5,607 nucleotides of DNA, taken from positions 1-5,607 of the forward strand of contig JAYWIG010000003.1 of the NCBI GenBank assembly GCA_043789035.1. Direction: 5' to 3'. This document shows, piece by piece, positions 1 to 5,607 of the stretch (positions within the stretch are counted from its first letter, which is position 1; every line of letters starts with the position of its first letter). Source of the DNA: JAYWIG01 sp043789035. GTDB taxonomy: Bacteria; Pseudomonadota; Gammaproteobacteria; Burkholderiales; Burkholderiaceae_E. A model generated the notes under the pieces. That model was not told where the DNA came from, ran no database searches, and saw nothing but the letters and a program-made list of their open reading frames with translations. Position numbers and translations under genes: made by a program.

Positions 1-2070
1 AATCAACCTGAAGGCTCAATTTCTATTTCGGCACGGTTGACGGGTGATTTGAAGCAGCCTGATTTTGTGGTAAATGCGAAAAGCGCGAAGCTCGGGGTGA
101 ACGCTGTGAGTTCTGGTGGCTCAAAGCTGTTGTTTGCATTAAGTGATTTTCAAGCTACTGCAAAAGGAAGTGTAAAAGCCGGTGTAATCGAGCATGATAT
201 ACAAGTGAGTTTTAGTGATTTGGGCCAGCGAGTAGAGCTCTCTGGCAATGGCCAATTTAACCAATCAAGCAACCGATGGTTGGGTGTCATCAAGGAGTTG
301 ACATCTACCGGTAAGTACAGCGTTAAGATGCAACAGGAGCTGGCGCTTGATGTCTCTCCGAATAAAATAGTGGCTGGCAAAACGTCGGTGCTGGTTGATG
401 GTGGTCGTTTTGATTTGAATCGATTTTCCTACGCGGAAGACCTCGTTGAATTGAATGCGCAAACTCTGAGTTTACCGGTAGAGAGGCTTCTGTATTGGGC
501 TCAGACGGCTTTGCCAGCTAACCTGCAAAAGGTTGCAGGATGGAAAATTTCTGCTGAAATCGATGTTCGAGGTAAGGAAATCAATTCCTTAACCGGTAAG
601 GTACAGGCCAGTGTTGTTGGCGACGGTGTATTGCCGTCGCAAGGCCAAGTGCTGCTCAATGCTGGTCAGCTTTCAGGTGGGTTTGATATTAAGCTGGGGT
701 CGCTCAATTCAATGTCGCAACCATTGGGTCCGGAATGGCTTATTGATGGTGAAGTCGGGGCAAGTTTAACGCTAGCTGGCAGTTTGGCTAAGCCGCTCAT
801 CAGCGCTCAAATTCTTGGTAACAAAATAGTACTCCAGCAAAAGAGCTTAGGCTGGAAGATGACCGAAGGCCAAGTTCGGGCTCGCGTCACATCAGAGGCC
901 GTGACAATTGAATCGATGAACTTTAAGGTCGGAGCCGGAAGCCTTACCGTAACTGGCCAGCAGAAATTTAGCGGCACTAGTGGCGGTAGTACGTCTGTTG
1001 ATGTGGGTAAATTTACTTTGCTGGCTAATCGAGTGAGCCTACCCTTATCGCCAGAGCAGCGGGTGGTGTTAAGCGGCACGACAGAAATTGCTGTAAAAGC
1101 GAAGAGTTTGTTGTGGACTGGCAAGCTCACTGCCGATGAAGGTTTGATTGAGCTACGTAGCGCTGATTCTGCAACTGATCCAAGCGACGTTGTCATTGTT
1201 CGTGATCGCGATGGTAAGAAAGTAGCGCCAACTGTTGCCGGTTCAAAGGCTGCCATCCCTTCCAATGGTTCTGCAGCGTCGCCGACTTCGTTGAGCATTG
1301 CAGCCGACTTAGTGCTCGATCTTGGGCAAAAAATTAAAGTAATTGGCACGGGTGTTGATGCTCGTTTGCAAGGCACGCTGAACCTGCGCGGAACACTGCC
1401 GGATGCGCCTAGGGTTGTTGGTACAGTCAATACCGTTAACGGTACTTACGTTGCTTATGGTCAACGGCTAGAGATTGATCGTGGTCGGCTAGTGTTTAAT
1501 GGCCCATTCGACAATCCCACTTTGGATATCGTTGCGCTGAGAAAGAATCAATCGGTCGAAGCTGGCGTGGCTTTATCGGGTACTGCATTGAATCCAAAGT
1601 TACGTCTGGTGTCGATTCCTGATCGCCCAGATTCGGAAAAACTTTCTTGGCTGGTGCTTGGTGCGGGCATTGAAAACAATCGTGATAATGCACAGAATGC
1701 AGCGCTTCAAGCGGCCACTGCAACATTTTTGGGTGAAGGCGGTTCAGTGAGTAATAGTGTGGCAAAAACACTAGGGCTTGATGTGTTATCCATTCGAGCG
1801 GCACCTACCGCCGGCCTAACCTCTGCTCCGTTGACTACCCCAAGCTTAACTTCAGCGATTACCAACCCATCGGTCACTGCAGTTCAACAAAACGTGGTGA
1901 CCTTGGGTAAGCGATTGAGTTCTCGTTTGTATGTTAGTTACGAGCAAGGCTTGCGAGGTGTATGGAACTTACTTAAGATTCAATATGACATTAGTAATCG
2001 ACTCTCGCTTCGAGCTCAAACCGGTAGTGAGAGTGCGGTGGATTTGTTACTTTTTTATCCTTTCGACTAA
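1..2070 (+). CDS. tamB: TamB, translocation and assembly module / inter-membrane lipid transport protein, C-terminal part (5' truncated by window)
   Basis: Frame 1 is open from the first base, so the gene began before the window; the TTG at 37 is only an internal Leu codon. The visible 689 residues are long runs of alternating polar and hydrophobic beta-strand sequence with many Gly and Asn turns, as expected for the TamB/AsmA-like beta-helix groove. The conserved C-terminal TamB domain (DUF490) is recognisable from GVDARLQGTLNLRG (from residue 451), NGTYVAYGQRLEIDRGRLVF (about 480-499), LSWLVLGAG (548-556) and GKRLSSRLYVSYEQGL (636-651); the protein ends in an aromatic FYPFD. The family spans the periplasm from an inner-membrane N-terminal anchor (not in view) to the outer-membrane partner TamA, and is implicated in outer-membrane protein assembly and phospholipid transfer. 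Two Ala/Ser/Thr/Pro-rich linkers interrupt the domain (about residues 387-433 and 600-625). tamA is expected upstream, outside the window. The stop TAA (2068-2070) overlaps the convergent gntK stop. Confidence 0.93.
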   Translation, partial: NQPEGSISISARLTGDLKQPDFVVNAKSAKLGVNAVSSGGSKLLFALSDFQATAKGSVKAGVIEHDIQVSFSDLGQRVELSGNGQFNQSSNRWLGVIKELTSTGKYSVKMQQELALDVSPNKIVAGKTSVLVDGGRFDLNRFSYAEDLVELNAQTLSLPVERLLYWAQTALPANLQKVAGWKISAEIDVRGKEINSLTGKVQASVVGDGVLPSQGQVLLNAGQLSGGFDIKLGSLNSMSQPLGPEWLIDGEVGASLTLAGSLAKPLISAQILGNKIVLQQKSLGWKMTEGQVRARVTSEAVTIESMNFKVGAGSLTVTGQQKFSGTSGGSTSVDVGKFTLLANRVSLPLSPEQRVVLSGTTEIAVKAKSLLWTGKLTADEGLIELRSADSATDPSDVVIVRDRDGKKVAPTVAGSKAAIPSNGSAASPTSLSIAADLVLDLGQKIKVIGTGVDARLQGTLNLRGTLPDAPRVVGTVNTVNGTYVAYGQRLEIDRGRLVFNGPFDNPTLDIVALRKNQSVEAGVALSGTALNPKLRLVSIPDRPDSEKLSWLVLGAGIENNRDNAQNAALQAATATFLGEGGSVSNSVAKTLGLDVLSIRAAPTAGLTSAPLTTPSLTSAITNPSVTAVQQNVVTLGKRLSSRLYVSYEQGLRGVWNLLKIQYDISNRLSLRAQTGSESAVDLLLFYPFD

Positions 2071-2564
2071 ATAAGGGCTTGATCGATTTTTTCGATCTGG
2101 CTTTGCAGTGAAATATCAATTGCTACAGAAATCGCATTGAGCGGTTTTTGGAGCGCCTCGAACTGGCTTTTCAGCAAAGTCGATGGCATGTACTGATGTT
2201 GCCTAACTTTCATGCGAGCCTCGATTAATTCAAAGCTTCCTTCTAAATGCACGATAGATACTTTGGCTCGTGCAATGCGCTGGCTTAAGCGTTCTCGATA
2301 AACTTCTTTCAGCGCAGAACAAGCGAGAACGACGTTCTCGTTCTTAGCCGCACTATGGCGAAGCATGCTGTTAAGTTTTTCTAGCCATGGCCAACGATCG
2401 TCGTCATTTAGAGGCATGCCAGCGCGCATTTTTTCAACGTTGGCGGGCGGGTGGAAATCATCTGCATCTAGGCAGCGCCATTGGTGCTTTTCAGCAAGTG
2501 CCTGCGCTACCGAGGTTTTACCGCAACCTGAAACACCCATGACTATCACTACATGATTCATCAT
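2067..2564 (-). CDS. gntK: Gluconokinase (GntK/IdnK family), ATP + D-gluconate to 6-phosphogluconate
   Basis: A 165-residue protein, close to the usual length of about 165-175 residues for bacterial gluconokinases. The P-loop GVSGCGKT is at residues 10-17. It is followed by the family signature DADDFHPPANVEKMRAGMPL (33-52) and NDDDRWPWL (53-61), then ACSALK (81-86), Y89-R90, LEGSFELIEARM (107-118) and YMPSTLLKSQFEAL (125-138). The usual GHF motif before that last block (as in E. coli GntK) reads HQY here, a small departure near a conserved His. The cytosolic enzyme makes the substrate of the dehydrogenase encoded immediately upstream, so the two form a gluconate shunt. Two ATG codons in a row (2564 and 2561) can start it. 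The first overlaps the gnd stop as ATGA; the second lies 6 nt from an AAAGG Shine-Dalgarno-like stretch and is the better-spaced start. Either way, translation is likely coupled to gnd. The 3' end overlaps tamB by 4 bp. Confidence 0.95.
   Translation of the reverse strand: MMNHVVIVMGVSGCGKTSVAQALAEKHQWRCLDADDFHPPANVEKMRAGMPLNDDDRWPWLEKLNSMLRHSAAKNENVVLACSALKEVYRERLSQRIARAKVSIVHLEGSFELIEARMKVRQHQYMPSTLLKSQFEALQKPLNAISVAIDISLQSQIEKIDQALI
2081..2097. repeat. 6-bp inverted repeat with T5 loop just beyond the tamB stop
   Basis: GATCGA (2081-2086) and TCGATC (2092-2097) flank five T residues, starting 11 nt after the tamB stop and lying inside the gntK 3' coding end (IEKIDQ). It is the only hairpin-like element I see near the convergent gene ends. 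The stem is half AT and has no trailing U-tract on either strand, so a terminator role is doubtful. Confidence 0.3.
2324..2340. repeat. Perfect 7-bp inverted repeat with 3-nt spacer inside gntK
   Basis: CGAGAAC (2324-2330) and GTTCTCG (2334-2340) are exact reverse complements around GAC. A further direct copy of GTTCTCG sits at 2291-2297. The repeat encodes the conserved ENVVLA stretch of gluconokinase, so coding constraint may explain it. It could fold as an mRNA hairpin, but no T-run follows on either strand, so it does not look like a terminator. Confidence 0.4.
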
Positions 2565-3502
2565 GCACCTTTGATGGCATGGCCTCCAAAGCCTTTGCGC
2601 ATCAGTGAAAGTAGTTTGTTGGTTGTGTCGGCTTTGCCTTGTGAATTGAAGCGGCTCATCAGCGCCATGGCAATGACCGGAGCTGGGGTTCCTTGGCGAA
2701 TCGATTCGTCAATGGTCCATCTACCTTCACCTGAGTCGCTTACGAATGGTGCGACTGAGTTCATTGCATCCGGTGCTTCTAGCGCATCGGCGGTGAGGTC
2801 AAGCAACCAAGACCGAATCACACTGCTGTTTTGCCAAAGCTTAGCAACTTCGCCTAAATTGATATTGAATTCAGGTTTGCCTTGCATGAGTGCAAAACCT
2901 TCTGCAAGCGCTTGCATCATGCCGTACTCAATGCCGTTATGAATCATTTTGACGAAGTGGCCAGAGCCGGCATCGCCAATATGCAGCCAACCTTTATCTG
3001 GCGAAGGCGCAAGCACTTGCGCGTAAGGTGTAATGCGTTTGACCGCTTCTTTTGTGCCACCGAATGAGAGGCAATAGCCGTTTGCTAAACCCCAAATGCC
3101 GCCACTTACGCCGCAGTCTAAGTAGGCGATATTTTTGGCGGCGAACATAGCATGCCTGCGCTGCGAATCGAGGTAGTTTGAATTGCCGCCTTCGATCACC
3201 AGTGCATCGGTCGGCAACATGTTTGTAAGCTCAACCAAGGTTGCTTCGGTAATGTCGCCAGACGGCAGCATTAGCCAAAAGATTGAAACGTTTGCCTTCG
3301 CGTTTAAGTCCGCAAGGGTGGCGTAGCTGGTGAGGTTGGCCTCATTTGCAACAGCCTTTCGTGCTTGCTCCAAGGGATCGAAACCCGAGACTTTGATCCC
3401 CGCCCTCGCCAAACGCCTAGCCATATTGCCGCCCATTTTGCCTAAGCCGAGCACGGCGATTGAAAGAGGCGCGTGTGCACTATTGGTAGTTGAATTGTTC
3501 AT
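2561..3502 (-). CDS. gnd: 6-phosphogluconate dehydrogenase, decarboxylating, short form (YqeC/GndA-like), probably NAD-preferring
   Basis: A 313-residue protein, matching the short 6PGDH class of about 300 residues rather than the 470-residue form of E. coli and animals. The Rossmann motif GLGKMG is at residues 19-24. Asp42 (GFDP) stands at the end of the second strand, where NADP-specific enzymes carry Asn-Arg-Thr/Ser. GVSGGIWGLANGYCLSFGG (131-149) and HFVKMIHNGIEYGMMQALAEGF (182-203) are the 6PGDH substrate-binding signatures. K185, N189 and E192 correspond to the catalytic Lys, the conserved Asn and the acid Glu. GEGRW (258-262) is the conserved C-terminal motif. It oxidatively decarboxylates 6-phosphogluconate to ribulose 5-phosphate in the cytosol. 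The start ATG has only a weak upstream AGAAAAG, and the first 12 or so residues are a polar extension with no alternative in-frame start before the Rossmann fold. The start lies 23 bp inside the miaA 3' end and the stop overlaps gntK. NAD preference is inferred from one residue. Confidence 0.95.
   Translation of the reverse strand: MNNSTTNSAHAPLSIAVLGLGKMGGNMARRLARAGIKVSGFDPLEQARKAVANEANLTSYATLADLNAKANVSIFWLMLPSGDITEATLVELTNMLPTDALVIEGGNSNYLDSQRRHAMFAAKNIAYLDCGVSGGIWGLANGYCLSFGGTKEAVKRITPYAQVLAPSPDKGWLHIGDAGSGHFVKMIHNGIEYGMMQALAEGFALMQGKPEFNINLGEVAKLWQNSSVIRSWLLDLTADALEAPDAMNSVAPFVSDSGEGRWTIDESIRQGTPAPVIAMALMSRFNSQGKADTTNKLLSLMRKGFGGHAIKGA
2567..2572 (-). promoter_or_regulatory. Shine-Dalgarno-like AAAGGT inside the end of gnd, serving gntK
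   Basis: The minus strand reads AAAGGTGC-ATG-ATG across the gnd/gntK junction. The AAAGG core is 3 nt from the first ATG (2564) and 6 nt from the second (2561). Spacing therefore favours the second ATG, making the likely product 164 residues. This is the clearest ribosome-binding stretch at any of the three minus-strand junctions. Confidence 0.45.
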
Positions 3503-4436
3503 GCTTTTCTATCAAAGAAAGGGCGGATTGAAGTAGTTGGTCGACATTGTGCAGGCAATCGAAAATATGTCGGTTTTCGTTGGCTCGTAACCAAGTGAGT
3601 TGGCGCTTGGCTAGCTGCCTTGTAGCCACTAGGGCGTCATAGAAGGCGGTTTGCGCAATTTGCGAGTCGGTTGCACCTTCAAGCTCATCGAGCTTCTGCC
3701 AGACTTGCCGATAACCCACGCAACGCATAGAAGGTAGCTCTGGGTACAAGTCACCGCGTGCTCGTAAAGTCTTTACTTCCTTGACCAACCCACTATCGAA
3801 CATAGCTTGCAGTCGCATTTCGATTCGTTTGTGAAGCGCTAGTCTGTCGCTTGGTTCTAGGCTAATTACCAAATGCTCACCATCGCCATTAATGCCGAGT
3901 TTATCGCTGGTGAGCTGTTCACTCATTGTGCGACCGGTTAATTCAATTACCTCGAGTGCACGTTGAATGCGTTGCCCATCCATAGGTTTGATTTTTGCGG
4001 CGATGACAGGGTCGAGATCGAGCAGTTTCTGATGCATACTCGGCCAACCGATTTCCGTCGCTTGCCTGTTGAGTTTGTCGCGCACCGCGTTGTTAGCTTG
4101 CGGCAAATCGTTCAGGCCTTGGGTGAGCGCGCTAACGTACAACATCGTGCCACCCACGAGTAAGGGTGTACGACCGCGTGAGTGAATTTCTGTCACCAGC
4201 TTTTTAGCATCGATGGCAAACTGTGCTGCCGAATACACTTCGTTTGGTTCGATGATATTAATGAGATGGTGCGGGACATCGGCCATCTCTATTGCAGAGG
4301 GTTTAGCTGTGCCGACATCCATGTGCTTGAACACTTGTGCAGAATCAACACTAATAATTTCGACCGACATTTGCTTTGCGACGGCATAACTTAATGCGCT
4401 TTTGCCAGAGGCTGTGGGCCCGAGAATAAAAATCAT
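3480..4436 (-). CDS. miaA: tRNA dimethylallyltransferase (tRNA delta2-isopentenylpyrophosphate transferase) MiaA
   Basis: With the ATG at 4436 the product is 318 residues, matching E. coli MiaA (about 316). The P-loop GPTASGKS is at residues 6-13. It is followed by DSAQVFKHMDVGTAKP (31-46, with D31 as the expected general base and Phe where Tyr is common), GGTMLYVSAL (95-104), GQRIQRALEV (154-163), MRCVGYRQVW (237-246) and RQLAKRQLTWLR (273-284). The enzyme transfers dimethylallyl from DMAPP to N6 of A37 in tRNAs reading UNN codons, the first step toward ms2i6A, and it supports decoding fidelity. An in-frame TTG at 4478 would add 14 residues that lie inside the upstream gene and resemble no MiaA. 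The ATG overlaps the upstream stop as ATGA, which suggests coupled translation, and no clear Shine-Dalgarno is visible. Unlike the usual mutL-miaA or miaA-hfq order, its immediate neighbours are an efflux gene and gnd. Confidence 0.97.
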   Translation of the reverse strand: MIFILGPTASGKSALSYAVAKQMSVEIISVDSAQVFKHMDVGTAKPSAIEMADVPHHLINIIEPNEVYSAAQFAIDAKKLVTEIHSRGRTPLLVGGTMLYVSALTQGLNDLPQANNAVRDKLNRQATEIGWPSMHQKLLDLDPVIAAKIKPMDGQRIQRALEVIELTGRTMSEQLTSDKLGINGDGEHLVISLEPSDRLALHKRIEMRLQAMFDSGLVKEVKTLRARGDLYPELPSMRCVGYRQVWQKLDELEGATDSQIAQTAFYDALVATRQLAKRQLTWLRANENRHIFDCLHNVDQLLQSALSLIEKHEQFNYQ

Positions 4437-5607
4437 TTGATAAACCGATGGGCAAATATTGCCGCTAAACTTGCGCAAGTCGCAACGCCAACTGCCATCG
4501 GCAAAATCGTGCCATCGAAAGCGCTTGCCAATAGGAAGCTAATAGCGGCTGCCATCACGTTCATTAAGAAACCTAAAAGTGCCGATGCTGCACCCGCATG
4601 CTTTGGGAAGGGTGCGACAGCGCCCGTCTGGCAACAGGGTTGCAACATGCCGTGGCCGATGAGGTAAATAAATATTGGCACCAAGACTACCAGCGGGTGT
4701 ATTAAAGCAGGTATTTGGGTTGCGCCTATGGCAAAAGCAAGCATGCTGTAGCCACCTGCTAAATGAAACAACGTTGCGCGTTTTGCTGTGCCAGCAATAC
4801 CTAGTTTAGGTAGCTGGTGCTTGGCTAAATAGGTTCCCACCATAAAGCCGACGGTCACACTAGAAAAGCACAGGCTATATTGAAACGGTGTGAGTTTCAT
4901 GAGGTTGATCAACACAAACGAAGATGCCGATAAAAAGCAAAATAAACCTGAAAAACTAGCACCCGCAGAGGAAGTAAAGCTTTGAAATCGCCCGTTTAAA
5001 AACACCATCCAGTAATTGGCAAAGATTGGTTTGAAATCAAGTGCTTTGGGGTTTTTAAAGCGATTGGTTTCAGTGAGTTTGATGCCTGCGAAGACAAGGA
5101 TACCAAAGCCAGTCGTCGTTAAAAGCCAAAAGCCAGCTTGCCATCCAATGTACATAAGCAAAAGGCTGCCTGCTATTGGCGCAAAAAACGGTACAAAACC
5201 AATAAGACCGTAAACTCTGGCTAGTTTTTTTGCGCCTTCTTCGGGCTCAAACGAATCGCGAAATACTGCGCGCCCACTCACAATAACTGCTCCGACTGCT
5301 AAACCTTGAATAATGCGACCAACAATTAAAGCATCAACACTGGTTGCTAGGGCGCATAAAGTCGAACCTGTTACGTAAAGCAATAGCCCACTGTAAATGC
5401 CGGGCAGGCGACCGAATCTATCGGTGATGGGCCCAACTATGAGTTGACTGATGGCGAAACCTGCTAAAAACAGCGAGAGCGTAAGTTGAATGCGCGCGCC
5501 TTCAGCACCCAATTCCTTTGTAATGGCTGGAAGGCTGGGCAGATACAAGTCCGTCGATAATGGCTGTAAGGCCAAAAAGCAAAAGAGCAGGGTCGAAATA
5601 ATGCCAA
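4433..5607 (-). CDS. Bcr/CflA-family multidrug efflux MFS transporter (5' end cut by window)
   Basis: The frame stays open to the right edge; ten codons (GIISTLLFCF) precede the TTG at 5575, which is an internal Leu inside the first membrane helix. The visible product is 390 residues, so probably only a few N-terminal residues are missing from a family usually near 400. It is strongly hydrophobic with about twelve plausible membrane spans. Family marks are STDLYLPSLPAI in the first periplasmic turn (visible residues 17-28), MFS motif A as GPITDRFGRLPG (58-69), GRIIQGLAVGAV (96-107) followed by GRAVFRD (111-117), and PFPKHAGAASALLGF (332-346) near helix 11, a hallmark of Bcr/CflA proteins. These are 12-helix proton-driven drug exporters of the inner membrane (DHA1 group); the substrate cannot be read from sequence. 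A role in gluconate import is unlikely, because gluconate permeases belong to a different family. The stop TGA overlaps the miaA start by 4 bp. Confidence 0.92.
   Translation of the reverse strand, partial: GIISTLLFCFLALQPLSTDLYLPSLPAITKELGAEGARIQLTLSLFLAGFAISQLIVGPITDRFGRLPGIYSGLLLYVTGSTLCALATSVDALIVGRIIQGLAVGAVIVSGRAVFRDSFEPEEGAKKLARVYGLIGFVPFFAPIAGSLLLMYIGWQAGFWLLTTTGFGILVFAGIKLTETNRFKNPKALDFKPIFANYWMVFLNGRFQSFTSSAGASFSGLFCFLSASSFVLINLMKLTPFQYSLCFSSVTVGFMVGTYLAKHQLPKLGIAGTAKRATLFHLAGGYSMLAFAIGATQIPALIHPLVVLVPIFIYLIGHGMLQPCCQTGAVAPFPKHAGAASALLGFLMNVMAAAISFLLASAFDGTILPMAVGVATCASLAAIFAHRFIK

Noticed and set aside
807..1430. 207-codon open frame on the minus strand opposite tamB
   Set aside because: It lies wholly inside the well-supported TamB frame, has no recognisable domain, is Ser/Thr/Pro-rich in the way typical of antisense shadows, and has no ribosome-binding site that stands out.
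2081..2097. Bidirectional terminator for tamB and gntK
   Set aside because: The GATCGA/TCGATC stem is only 6 bp, the T-run is in the loop rather than after the stem, and it lies within gntK coding sequence. Kept only as a weak repeat.
2553..2942. 129-codon plus-strand open frame opposite gnd
   Set aside because: The minus strand here encodes conserved 6PGDH signature motifs in an intact frame; the plus-strand product matches nothing I recognise.
3503..3600. Internal sigma70-type promoter for gnd in the 3' end of miaA
   Set aside because: On the minus strand, a TTGGTT and a TATTTT can be found but with spacing of about 20 nt, and a TTGATAG near the start has no good -35. None is convincing.
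4433..5607. The MFS protein as a gluconate importer for the gntK/gnd pathway
   Set aside because: Its motifs (TDLYLP, GRAVFRD, PFPKHAGAASALLG) are those of Bcr/CflA drug exporters; known gluconate permeases belong to the unrelated GntP family.
1..5607. Mobile element, CRISPR, tRNA or phage-like content, or a hidden defence system
   Set aside because: All bases fall in five intact housekeeping-type frames with similar composition. No long repeats, transposase motifs, spaced repeat arrays or tRNA-like cloverleaf arms were seen on either strand.

Overview
This window is gap-free protein-coding DNA with five genes: one partial gene on the plus strand and four on the minus strand. There are no RNA genes, mobile elements, CRISPR arrays or intergenic gaps. 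The organism is a Gram-negative proteobacterium, because the plus-strand gene is the C-terminal half of TamB, an envelope-spanning protein of diderm bacteria. The TamB tail (GKRLSSRLYVSYEQGL, then RAQTGSESAVD, ending in FYPFD) resembles betaproteobacterial (Burkholderiales) TamB as I remember it. GC is about 48-50% from a few lines counted by eye, which is low for that order. Placement in Burkholderiales is therefore an inference of moderate confidence.

Layout: positions 1-2070 (+) hold the last 689 residues of TamB, whose 5' part lies before the window. Reading leftward on the minus strand from the right edge come a Bcr/CflA-type MFS drug-efflux transporter (4433-5607, 5' end cut by the window), miaA (3480-4436, tRNA dimethylallyltransferase), gnd (2561-3502, short-form 6-phosphogluconate dehydrogenase) and gntK (2067-2564, gluconokinase). 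Consecutive minus-strand genes overlap by 4, 23 and 4 bp, so they are almost certainly one co-transcribed and largely translationally coupled unit. The tamB and gntK genes converge and share 4 bp at their stop codons.

Function: GntK phosphorylates gluconate to 6-phosphogluconate. Gnd oxidatively decarboxylates that to ribulose 5-phosphate, CO2 and a reduced nicotinamide cofactor, probably NADH given an Asp at the cofactor-discriminating position. Together they form a short gluconate branch into the pentose phosphate pathway, with no gluconate transporter visible. MiaA makes i6A37 in tRNAs reading UNN codons and has no known metabolic link to them; the efflux protein is likewise unrelated. The cluster looks like compact packing of housekeeping genes. 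I saw no clear sign of an undescribed system. The points worth a second look are the gene order, the coupled junctions, the convergent stop overlap without an obvious terminator, and the cofactor prediction.
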